From: an uncultured Oscillibacter sp.
Lineage (GTDB): Bacteria > Bacillota_A > Clostridia > Oscillospirales > Oscillospiraceae
Direction: 5' to 3'
NCBI GenBank assembly: GCA_951800675.1
Contig: CATOKC010000048.1
Span: forward strand, 1 to 22,403
DNA length: 22,403 nt
The notes beneath the pieces are model-generated. The model saw only the letters and a program-made list of their open reading frames with translations, had not been told where the DNA came from and searched no databases. This document shows, one piece after another, positions 14,330 to 21,501 of the stretch (position 1 is its first letter; each line of letters opens with the position of its first letter). Position numbers and translations under genes: made by a program.

Positions 14330-14803
14330 TTACGGAATCGGTTCGCCCCCTGCTGAAATATGGCAATCATAAAGGGATGAAAACAGCTCTCCTGAGTCGG
14401 CCCAGAAGGTTTCCCTGCTATTTGATGCATTAAAACTAAACCCATTCACGCAGATGCGCCCATTTTTGCCAACTATCAATTCATAAAATTTGTTTTCAAA
14501 GGTTACATAGATTTCGAACGCGGGACAGGGCACAGTGCGAAAAGACGAACTCCTTCTTACAGGCGCGCGTGTCAGAATCTCCTCAATCTGCTGGTCCGAG
14601 ATTTTCGCCTCGATGTCGAAACCGCTGACACCAGGGATATGATATATCCAGACGTTGTATATGGGATTTCCTTCGCCTTCAAGGAGCGGGAATAAAACCG
14701 GAGAGCGATGAAACCAGAAAAACAGTCCACACAGCGTCAAAAGAAGGATACAGGCATAGACCGGCAGTTGCCTTTTTAAGAAGTGTTTCGTATTGAATTT
14801 CAT
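14330..14803 (-). CDS. Small membrane-anchored protein of unknown function
   Basis: This 157-residue protein has one N-terminal membrane segment (about residues 11-28, PVYACILLLTLCGLFFWF), followed by an extracytoplasmic domain with IPGVSGFDIEAKISDQQIEE, then FEIYVTFENKFYELIVGKNG. ATG at 14803 was chosen because AAGGAGGAAGGAAT precedes it; an in-frame ATG at 14842 overlaps the upstream stop as ATGA but has no better site. The overall plan matches the C-terminal half of the upstream 394-residue protein and the broken gene downstream, so the three look like members of one local family. I do not recognise the family. No cysteine-based lipobox is present. Confidence 0.7.
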   Translation of the reverse strand: MKFNTKHFLKRQLPVYACILLLTLCGLFFWFHRSPVLFPLLEGEGNPIYNVWIYHIPGVSGFDIEAKISDQQIEEILTRAPVRRSSSFRTVPCPAFEIYVTFENKFYELIVGKNGRICVNGFSFNASNSRETFWADSGELFSSLYDCHISAGGEPIP

Positions 14804-14954
14804 ATTCCTTCCTCCTTGTGCTGGAGCGGTGGCTATAGTCATCGCTCCATTTGTGTCATTTCCAGCAGGAACGCCCCCAGTTCCCGGCCCTTCTCCTGCC
14901 CATGAACTAGGTAGAGAGGCAGTTCTCGCTGAAGGCCCCGGTGCCAGTCAGTAA
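14801..14954. repeat. Direct repeat copy B (3' end of the zinc-ribbon gene plus intergenic)
   Basis: This is the intact copy of the repeat described at 14160-14312; the offset between copies is 641 bases, about one small gene plus spacer. Both copies end at the start codon of a small membrane-anchored gene, so the duplicated unit included the gene's expression signals. Confidence 0.85.
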
Positions 14955-16023
14955 TGTAGAAATTCAAATATAGAACCGGATTTTTCCTCTGGTTATAAGC
15001 GAAAAGGTGAATTTGATAGTCCTTTTCTACCTCGACCTTTCTGCTCCGGGCGCCTTGGGGAAGAAAGCGGAGGATGACCTCCAGGGGATTGCGGTGGAAA
15101 CGGAGTTCCGCAAAGCGCTCCAGGACGATATCCATTTCGGGTTCCCCGGCGGTGAGATCCAGATTCCCCGGATGGTTAAGGTCAGCCTGCCGCCAGACGG
15201 TAACGGACAGATACACTGGTTCTTCACAGCCCATCAAGTCGTAAATATCCACTGGCCTTGCGTACCAGAGGCACCAGACTGCCGCCAGGATCAGGATGCC
15301 CCGTCGGATGACCGTCCGGTACTGCTGGAGGTATGCCTTCATCGCTTCTCCCCTCGGCTGGTGCTGTCTGCGAGGCATCCGGCGGTCCGCCGCGAAGGAC
15401 AATGCCGCGCCGCAGCTCCGGCAGTAGCGGACAGCGCTTGGCTTCAGCCATGGTGGGACGCTGCCTTTGCGGCACGCAGGGCAGCGGAGCTTTAGACTGC
15501 ACAGCCGCCACGCCGCCAACAGAAGCCCGGCTCCCGTCAGGGTCAGGAGGAGCTTAGCATATCGAAGCTCCTCGTCCGGCCTCCAGATTCGCGGGTGCGG
15601 AAATCCTGTGGGAATCATTGCTGCGACCGCCAGGCAGAGCAGTCCCGCCGCCAGCAGAAACATGGCCCGCCGGGCTGGTTCCCCGCCCAGCAACAAAGGT
15701 GTCTTGGCCTCCGGGATTTCTTTTGGCAGACCGCCTGGGCGGTCGTCATAGGGATATACCTTCCCGCAATGAGAGCAGTATTCATCGTCCCAATAGGACC
15801 ACCTGGGCCGGGAGCCAATCCCGCCGCAGTGGGGACAGTTCGAGGTGAACAGATGGCAGAATCCGCCGAGAAGCATCAACGCGGCGCCGCAGGAGACCAT
15901 CCAGCCGATGGAAGTCTCCGACACAAAAAAGACGACTTCCCCAAAAAGCAGGTTGATCAGCAGCATTGCCAGGCCCGAGCCCGTCAGTATGATGGACGCT
16001 CGAGCCCATTTTCTTTTTAACAT
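14839..16023 (-). CDS. Double zinc-ribbon membrane protein, possibly two fused genes
   Basis: This 394-residue protein has four membrane segments in its first part (about 10-30, 38-58, 119-136 and 156-174). Two zinc-ribbon pairs are visible: C63-x2-C66 with C83-x2-C86 (CPHCGG, CSHCGK) and C181-x2-C184 with C201-x2-C204 (CPACRK, CRSCGA). After residue 228 a new segment begins (MKAYLQQYRTVIRRGILILA, a fifth membrane helix, then an extracytoplasmic domain), which resembles the downstream 157-residue protein in layout. GAGGGGAGAAGCG precedes Met228 (15342), so a second internal translation start is plausible. ATG at 16023 has AGGAGGG upstream. Its divergent neighbour is an ECF sigma factor. Function is unknown; zinc ribbons of this kind usually bind metal or partner proteins. 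Confidence 0.75.
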   Translation of the reverse strand: MLKRKWARASIILTGSGLAMLLINLLFGEVVFFVSETSIGWMVSCGAALMLLGGFCHLFTSNCPHCGGIGSRPRWSYWDDEYCSHCGKVYPYDDRPGGLPKEIPEAKTPLLLGGEPARRAMFLLAAGLLCLAVAAMIPTGFPHPRIWRPDEELRYAKLLLTLTGAGLLLAAWRLCSLKLRCPACRKGSVPPWLKPSAVRYCRSCGAALSFAADRRMPRRQHQPRGEAMKAYLQQYRTVIRRGILILAAVWCLWYARPVDIYDLMGCEEPVYLSVTVWRQADLNHPGNLDLTAGEPEMDIVLERFAELRFHRNPLEVILRFLPQGARSRKVEVEKDYQIHLFAYNQRKNPVLYLNFYITDWHRGLQRELPLYLVHGQEKGRELGAFLLEMTQMER

Positions 16024-16235
16024 ATTCGGCCCTCCTAAAAATTTTTTTCCGAGAAGTGTAATGTTTGGACACTCTGAAACAATTTAAATATAAATAAGCC
16101 TTTTGCCCCATTCCGTCGAAAGTACCTCTATACTGTTAGAGTTGTTTGAGAATGAGAAAATATTACAGTCCTCAACAATTACTTTACATTTTTTTCTATT
16201 TAAGCTAAGATCGACACGGAAAGGAGGAGCTGCGT
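16024..16235. promoter_or_regulatory. Divergent intergenic region between the zinc-ribbon and ECF sigma genes
   Basis: This AT-rich 212-base region holds the start signals of two divergent transcripts. On the plus strand a weak promoter candidate has -35 TTTACA (16183-16188), 17-base spacer and -10 TAAGAT (16206-16211), only about ten bases before the ribosome binding site AAGGAGG (16220-16226). An autoregulated ECF promoter may exist too, but no classic GGAAC element was seen. Confidence 0.35.
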
Positions 16236-16793
16236 GTGGAATCGGTAAAAGACTGGGTTGACAGCTTGTATCTGCAATATTCGCCGAAAATGGTAGCGAT
16301 AGCCATGCGTGCGGGCTTTTCTATAGAGGAAGCGGAGGACCTCACCCAAGAGGCGTTTCTGCTCTTTTTGACCAAGGCCCCGACGCTACAGGAAGACCAC
16401 CGCTCTCCCGGCGGTTATCTGTTCGTCACGCTGCGGAACCTGATCGGGGACGCCCTGCGGCGGCGCCGGAGAAGGAAGACCCTGTCTTATGGGGAAGTGC
16501 CGGACGAGGGAAGGGAAGACGCGTATTTTACCTCCCTGCGGGACACGCTTCCGCCGGAGCTGGAGGAAAGGGACCGGGAAATCCTGATTGCCTATTACGA
16601 TGAGCAAGTGGGCTATGAGGAATTGTCCAAACGGCTGGGCATTCCCGTGGAACGGTGCAGGGTTTGGGTCTTCCGGGCGAAGAATCGGTGCCGCAAGCTC
16701 CTGGAGGCAAAAAAAATTTTCTCGGCAGAGGAAATAAAAGCCCCCGCTGAGACAATTAAAGAGATAGGAGGTGATCTGAATGCTTCACGATGA
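16236..16793 (+). CDS. ECF-type RNA polymerase sigma factor
   Basis: This 185-residue protein has sigma region 2 at about 9-80 (core-binding AEDLTQEAFLLFL, then SPGGYLFVTLRNLIGDALRR) and region 4 at about 105-157 (PPELEERDREILIAYY, then GYEELSKRLGIPVERCRVWVFRAKNR). Length and domain order fit extracytoplasmic-function sigma factors. The start is a GTG at 16236, placed ten bases after a strong AAGGAGG; a GTG two bases earlier is out of frame. It overlaps the anti-sigma gene by 14 bases. The expected role is to direct transcription of an envelope-stress or signal-responsive regulon, probably including this island; the signal is unknown. Confidence 0.9.
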   Translation: MESVKDWVDSLYLQYSPKMVAIAMRAGFSIEEAEDLTQEAFLLFLTKAPTLQEDHRSPGGYLFVTLRNLIGDALRRRRRRKTLSYGEVPDEGREDAYFTSLRDTLPPELEERDREILIAYYDEQVGYEELSKRLGIPVERCRVWVFRAKNRCRKLLEAKKIFSAEEIKAPAETIKEIGGDLNASR

Positions 16794-18489
16794 TCGAAAC
16801 CGTGAGGAGGTCCGCCAATTGGAGGACGACTTTTTCGACTGGCTTGAAACGGCGGACGCCGAAGAGCTGGAAAGCGGGACCCTGGATGGATTCCTGGAAG
16901 AGCTGGAGCGGGTGGACCCTCTGCCCGGCGGCTTCGACCCGGAAAGGTCCCTGGCGGACTTTCACGAGAAATACGCGGCGCTTCTGGAGCCTCAGAGCCG
17001 GGGAAGGCGTCAAAACCGTATGTCCCGCCGGGCTTTTTGGGCCGTAGCGGCGGTGATTGCGGTGCTGGCCTCCATGGTGACGGTTCAGGCTTTTGGCATG
17101 GACATCTTCGGCTTTTTCGGCCGGTGGACGGATGAGCAGTTTACATTCACCGGCTCGGCGGATGAGGCGGGCTATCAGGAGAAGGACCGGAACTACCCCT
17201 TTGAGGAAGGAGAGACTGCGGAGTTTTCGACTCTCGACGAGGCGCTGGAAGCGTTTCGGATAAACCTTCCCTTGGTCCCCCATTGGTTTCCGGAGCGGTT
17301 TGGGGAGCTTGAGGTTACAGGCTCTGTGATGCCTTCTGGGATGCTGATTTTTGCCAGTTCTGGGGAAGGGGAACAATTTCTGACAGTCGAATACTCCGAA
17401 TTTGGGGAAGACGGCCCCGCTGTTGTCGTTGAAAAGGATAAAAATGAGACTATTGTCTATGAAACCAACGGTATGCGGCACTATATTGTAACTGATCATG
17501 GCGACTGCAGGGCGGCATGGACTGTAGACAATATACTGTGTATTATTTGCGCTCCAATCACAGTGGAGGAAATGGAACGAATCATTGGCTCCATCTATTC
17601 CGATATAGACAGGAAACAGACGATCGAGTTGATCTTCTCCGGAAACGGAGGGGACCCTGCATTGGCTTCAGGGGAAGAGAAGCTGCACTACCGCTCTATT
17701 GAGGAGGCGCTGGAGGAATTTCAGCTGGATATTGCCGCCCCAAAATGGTTCCCGGAGCAGTTCGGGGAGCTGGAAGTGACCGGCACCGTCATGCCGGGTC
17801 AGAAGTCTATTTATGCCTGGGTGGAGACGGACCAAAAGGATTTTTTAGGCATCAGCTATGCAAAATACGGAGAGGGTATTCCTGGGACAGTCATTGAAAA
17901 GGACGGCAATTCCCCCGTTCTCTATGAGAGCGGAGGTGTCCGGCACTATCTCCTGACCGATCACGAGTGGCGTACAGCGGCCTGGATACAGGACGGGATT
18001 GAGTGCATCATCAGAGGAACCGTCACGGAAGAGGAGATGAAAAGAATCATTGATTCCATTTATCTCGACGGGGAAAAGGAGGCTCCCAGTGACGAGTACG
18101 CCGGCTTGTTACAGGCCGCTCTTGATGAGTGCGGAATTTCAGGGGAGTTTGTTCCAACCTGGTACCCGGAGGGGTTTGAGGCGTCTGAGCCGGAGATTAT
18201 CCGCACGAGTCGGAGCGACCTTGTGAACACGATGTTTCAAGATGCCGGAGAACGTTTTTTCAGCATAAGGATACATCGCTATCATTCGTCAGAAGATGTG
18301 GAATCATTTATATTTGAAAAGGATAAAACTCCTGTCGAACAGTATACTAGCGGCACGAAAACGGTTTACATACTGTCCAACAATGACACCATTACCACAA
18401 CCTGGTCCGACGGATTGATCTTTGAAACGATATCTGGCAATCTCACGGTGGAAGAATTTAAAAAGATCATTGATTCCATTGATTCGTAG
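16780..18489 (+). CDS. Membrane-anchored anti-sigma factor with three DUF4367-like repeats
   Basis: This 569-residue protein has a cytoplasmic N-terminus (1-85, helical and acidic, likely sigma-binding), one membrane segment (about 86-105, FWAVAAVIAVLASMVTV) and a long outer part. The outer part holds three homologous units at about 148-275, 303-428 and 440-567. Each has a tryptophan/tyrosine-Pro-Glu motif (PHWFPERFGELEVTG, PKWFPEQFGELEVTG, PTWYPEGFEASE), a central EKD turn, a -Y-x(n)-tryptophan strand and an ending like TVEEMERIIGSIYSD, TEEEMKRIIDSIYLD or TVEEFKKIIDSIDS. This is the DUF4367 pattern, usually present once. The zinc-binding HxxxCxxC anti-sigma motif is absent. ATG at 16780 follows GGAGGTGATCTGA and overlaps the sigma gene, as is usual for sigma/anti-sigma pairs. 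The three outer units probably sense the signal. Confidence 0.87.
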   Translation: MLHDDRNREEVRQLEDDFFDWLETADAEELESGTLDGFLEELERVDPLPGGFDPERSLADFHEKYAALLEPQSRGRRQNRMSRRAFWAVAAVIAVLASMVTVQAFGMDIFGFFGRWTDEQFTFTGSADEAGYQEKDRNYPFEEGETAEFSTLDEALEAFRINLPLVPHWFPERFGELEVTGSVMPSGMLIFASSGEGEQFLTVEYSEFGEDGPAVVVEKDKNETIVYETNGMRHYIVTDHGDCRAAWTVDNILCIICAPITVEEMERIIGSIYSDIDRKQTIELIFSGNGGDPALASGEEKLHYRSIEEALEEFQLDIAAPKWFPEQFGELEVTGTVMPGQKSIYAWVETDQKDFLGISYAKYGEGIPGTVIEKDGNSPVLYESGGVRHYLLTDHEWRTAAWIQDGIECIIRGTVTEEEMKRIIDSIYLDGEKEAPSDEYAGLLQAALDECGISGEFVPTWYPEGFEASEPEIIRTSRSDLVNTMFQDAGERFFSIRIHRYHSSEDVESFIFEKDKTPVEQYTSGTKTVYILSNNDTITTTWSDGLIFETISGNLTVEEFKKIIDSIDS

Positions 18490-18521
18490 GCCCGGCCCGC
18501 CGGGGGAAAGGAGAAGCCGCC

Positions 18522-19007
18522 ATGAGTGAAAAAACCGGGAAACGCCTCACCATCGCGGCGCTGCCGGTCTGGATCGTCCTTCAGCTCTGCGCAAGCGTGG
18601 ATATCGTGACGCACAGCCTCTGCACGGTCTACTATCCCGGCAGGACCGCAGTTCTGACGGCGCTGTGGCTTTTGAGCCTGGCGGCGCTGGACACGCTGGT
18701 GTACTTCTACGGCGGGCGGCGGCTGCTTTGGGAGCTGAAATGGTACTGGGGCGCCTGCGGGGTGCTGCTTGCCGCGCTGTTCCTTGTAGGCAGGCTGATC
18801 CTCTTCGCCGTGCTGGTTTATGGAATCACGCCTTTCCCTCAGATGCTGCTGGCGTCCTATCTGCTGGTCGAGAAAGGACTGGGCCTGTCGGGGAAAGCCG
18901 CAGATACGACGGCCCTGGTCCTGACGGTGGCGCTGATTGCGGGACATTTTCTCTGGCTGCGCCGACTGGAGCGCCGCGCGGCGGAGGGAGAGGAATTACG
19001 GATATGA
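18522..19007 (+). CDS. Four-helix membrane protein of unknown function
   Basis: This 161-residue, highly hydrophobic protein has about four membrane segments (roughly 11-30, 42-64, 77-102 and 128-147). It has a charged C-terminal tail (LRRLERRAAEGEELRI). ATG at 18522 follows AAAGGAG, 32 bases after the anti-sigma stop, so it is likely co-transcribed. I do not recognise the family. Position in a sigma/anti-sigma operon makes a role in the envelope or in signal relay plausible. Confidence 0.75.
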   Translation: MSEKTGKRLTIAALPVWIVLQLCASVDIVTHSLCTVYYPGRTAVLTALWLLSLAALDTLVYFYGGRRLLWELKWYWGACGVLLAALFLVGRLILFAVLVYGITPFPQMLLASYLLVEKGLGLSGKAADTTALVLTVALIAGHFLWLRRLERRAAEGEELRI

Positions 19008-19063
19008 ATGCGTGGGCCATGGATACTAAACAGAAAACTCTATAGTGAAAGGGGTAACTCATT

Positions 19064-19654
19064 ATGCAAATTCAAAACTATTTCCGCGGTTATGTGAGCA
19101 GTGTTATCGCGCGGGACCAGGCGAAGTTTGAAAAATCTCCGGCAGTGAAAAAGGCCGCCCAAAAGGAGGCCCAGGCCGCTTTGTCGGACGATGTGGTGGC
19201 ACAGATCAAGGAACACGCAAAAAAAGACGCCCAGGTAAATGTCTATATGCAGAAGGACTACATCCAGATGATCAACGCGCATAAGCAGCAGCGTGTGTCT
19301 CCGGACCGGCAGGATGCGATTTTCCGGGCAAACATGGCAATAAACAGTGCGGCCAGGGGGAAGGGGAGCCCCGACCTTCTCTCCATGATGCTTGGAAAGT
19401 ATTCCATGAAGGCGTGGATCGGAGGGTTGGTGGATACCGCCGAAATCTATGCTCCCAATGGGGAAATGATTGCCGGTTATAACAGCAACGGCGGCTGGAC
19501 GGAGATTTCTACGGAGGCTGAATATCAGTTTTTGCATCAGGCAGATCAAATCTACCACGATGCATTTCGGGAAGCCCGAGAGGAAATTAACGCCGCATCG
19601 AAAAGTCCCGCGCCGGAACCCGTCGGCGATACGACCTTTGACACGCGTGTGTAA
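19064..19654 (+). CDS. Unknown-family protein with C-terminal FDTRV, tandem paralogue 1
   Basis: This 196-residue protein has no signal peptide or membrane segment. A helical, lysine/alanine-rich N-terminal part includes VVAQIKEHAKKDAQVNVYM (about 45-63) and ends near VSPDRQ. A compact central motif follows, DTAEIYAPNGEMIAGYNSN and GGWTEIST, then a charged helix (AFREAREEINAA) and a final TFDTRV. ATG at 19064 has AAAGGGG nine bases upstream. The next gene encodes a clear relative with the same order of motifs, 15 bases downstream. I do not recognise the family. The exact C-terminal (F)DTR(V/I) in both proteins looks functional, for example as a recognition tag (inference). Confidence 0.8.
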   Translation: MQIQNYFRGYVSSVIARDQAKFEKSPAVKKAAQKEAQAALSDDVVAQIKEHAKKDAQVNVYMQKDYIQMINAHKQQRVSPDRQDAIFRANMAINSAARGKGSPDLLSMMLGKYSMKAWIGGLVDTAEIYAPNGEMIAGYNSNGGWTEISTEAEYQFLHQADQIYHDAFREAREEINAASKSPAPEPVGDTTFDTRV

Positions 19655-19669
19655 TCAGGAGGGAACAGT

Positions 19670-20242
19670 ATGGTCAGCCCATTGTCAAACAGTACCGGCA
19701 CCCCGGTAAAATGGGGGCAGAGCGCCAAGACCCAAAAGGCGGGAAAAAGGACCGCCGAAAGTGCTATGACCGACGGCTTTGTGGAGCAAATCAAGAAGCA
19801 CGCAAAGGAAGATGCCCAGCGAGGTGTCTATATGTCGCCGGAATTTAACCAAATGCGGCTTGCACACATGAAACAGTGCGTATCCCCTGACCGCTCCGGG
19901 CCAAAGGCAGAGGTAATGTCCGCAATTCAGGCGGCGTTAAAGGAACCCCATCCTCTGCTCCAGGCGTTGGAGATCATGCTGGATAAACTGTCCGGGGGCG
20001 GCTCCGCGAACCTCAAAATCAGCGGAGTTCATCAGGCTGCTGAGGTGTTCGCTCCCAATGGAGAATCCATTGCGTTTTATAGCAGTAATAACGGATGGAT
20101 GGACATTCAGACCAAGGAAGAGCACAAATATTACAGTGAAACGGCATCCGTATACTTGCAGGCGTACCGGGAGGCCCGCGCGGAAATGAAAGCAGAGGCT
20201 CCTGCGGCGGAAACCGCCGCATCCTTTGATACACGCATATAA
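19670..20242 (+). CDS. Unknown-family protein with C-terminal FDTRI, tandem paralogue 2
   Basis: This 190-residue protein is related to the preceding gene along its length. Shared elements are VEQIKKHAKEDAQRGVYM, MRLAHMKQCVSPDR, QAAEVFAPNGESIAFYSSN with NGWMDIQT, AYREARAEMKA and the ending SFDTRI. The first 25 residues (SPLSNSTGTPVKWGQ) differ and are low-complexity. It also carries a Gly-rich insert near SGGGSANLKISG. ATG at 19670 has AGGAGGG six bases upstream. No signal peptide or membrane segment is seen. Close pairing suggests a duplicated gene whose products may act together. Confidence 0.8.
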   Translation: MVSPLSNSTGTPVKWGQSAKTQKAGKRTAESAMTDGFVEQIKKHAKEDAQRGVYMSPEFNQMRLAHMKQCVSPDRSGPKAEVMSAIQAALKEPHPLLQALEIMLDKLSGGGSANLKISGVHQAAEVFAPNGESIAFYSSNNGWMDIQTKEEHKYYSETASVYLQAYREARAEMKAEAPAAETAASFDTRI

Positions 20243-20282
20243 GAAAACAGAGCTTAACAGAAATCAAAGACTGAAAAAATGC

Positions 20283-20331
20283 TCCCATGGTGGGACATGA
20301 TTCCTGCCCGGAATTGAATCTCACCATGGGA
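20283..20331. terminator. Hairpin between the paralogue pair and the lipoprotein gene
   Basis: Arms 20283-20295 and 20319-20331 pair over 13 positions with one G-U pair; 10 of them (TCCCATGGTG) are perfect. The 23-base loop contains its own 5-bp stem (ATTCC with GGAAT). No strong U-tract follows, so it is either a weak terminator or a processing/stability element that separates the two halves of the operon. Confidence 0.4.
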
Positions 20332-20365
20332 TTTATGCTTGCTTTTTGCTATAAGGAGACGCCCT

Positions 20366-21475
20366 ATGAACTTCATCAGAAAAACATGGCTGATTATTGT
20401 TCTCTGCTTGCTTTTTACCGCCTGCGGCGCAGATTCGCCAACTGCCCCGACTGATCCACCGGAGGAACCGCCTGTGGAAACCACCGGGGAACCCGCCTCC
20501 GGCGTGATCTTTACTTACAACGACAAGGACTACGATTTACAGGAGCGGGACCCCATGATCAATTCGATCATGGCGGAGACCCCGGTGGGCAGCATCATTG
20601 TAGTGGAGGGACACATCGGCCCCGATGCGGGTTATTATGGAATCTTTGACACGGAGACAGAGGCATTTGTGAAGGATATTGAAGGGGCTAACCTGTCCTG
20701 GAGAGACGATGACATCTCCACAGCGGCTTATAGCATCTGGTCCGAGATATACGGCTATGACGGCAATCTGCTGAAAAAGCTGGACCTGTCGGAATCCGAG
20801 TATATCAGCGGCCTCACATGGAAGGACAGCCAGCATCTGACGGTGGAGATTAGCTCTATCAACAGCGAAGCGCCGGAGACTTTGGAGATTGCAGTGGACG
20901 AGGGGGCACCGCAGTCCCCAAGGTCGGAGAAAATACGGCTGGATGGTGAAATCATTCCCTGGGACCAGTTCCCCATCCCCGAGGCGGAGGCGTTCGGGCT
21001 TACAGGTAAGGATGCCAGTCTATATGAAGCCGCTGTCAGTCAGTTCAACCGTAATGAAACGCCGGAGTATTTCACTTCCGACAATGACCTGGACCTGATT
21101 CTGCCCTCCGTCGGCGTGTTTGGCAAATACTCAACAGACGAGGGCAATACCGTGTATGTTGTCAATTTCGTGAAATGCTTTTTCTATGATCTCGGAAGCG
21201 GGCTCGACGACCTGGACAATCCGGTTTATACATATGAATCCTTGAATAACCTGGCGTCCATTACTTTGGACCATGACGGAAAACTGGTTTCCTTTGATGA
21301 ATTGGGCGATGGAAAAGACGATTCCGCCGTTTACCGATTCTGCGGTCCTTTGACAGATATTGCAGAAAAGCTCCTCGCTCCCGGCGGTTGGCCGGAGGAA
21401 AGCGCCCGTATTCCTGATACGGGCAGCTATGAGGAGATGCTGCAACAATACCTGAATTACTATTTCGAGAGATAG
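20366..21475 (+). CDS. Predicted lipoprotein of unknown function
   Basis: This 369-residue protein has a lipoprotein signal (MNFIRKTWLIIVLCLLFTAC; lipobox LFTAC, C20) followed by a Pro/Thr-rich linker (TAPTDPPEEPPVETTGEP). The outer domain has acidic, Tyr/Trp-rich stretches (GYYGIFDTETEAFV, IPWDQFPIPEAEAFG, TVYVVNFVKCFFYDLGSG). ATG at 20366 follows ATAAGGAG; the in-frame ATG at 20339 lacks such a site and would push the signal peptide inward. No recognised enzyme motif is visible. It would be exported and lipid-anchored on the cell surface, consistent with the envelope theme of the operon. Confidence 0.8.
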   Translation: MNFIRKTWLIIVLCLLFTACGADSPTAPTDPPEEPPVETTGEPASGVIFTYNDKDYDLQERDPMINSIMAETPVGSIIVVEGHIGPDAGYYGIFDTETEAFVKDIEGANLSWRDDDISTAAYSIWSEIYGYDGNLLKKLDLSESEYISGLTWKDSQHLTVEISSINSEAPETLEIAVDEGAPQSPRSEKIRLDGEIIPWDQFPIPEAEAFGLTGKDASLYEAAVSQFNRNETPEYFTSDNDLDLILPSVGVFGKYSTDEGNTVYVVNFVKCFFYDLGSGLDDLDNPVYTYESLNNLASITLDHDGKLVSFDELGDGKDDSAVYRFCGPLTDIAEKLLAPGGWPEESARIPDTGSYEEMLQQYLNYYFER

Positions 21476-21501
21476 GCGCTTTGCTCAGCGGGGAGGTTTC
21501 T

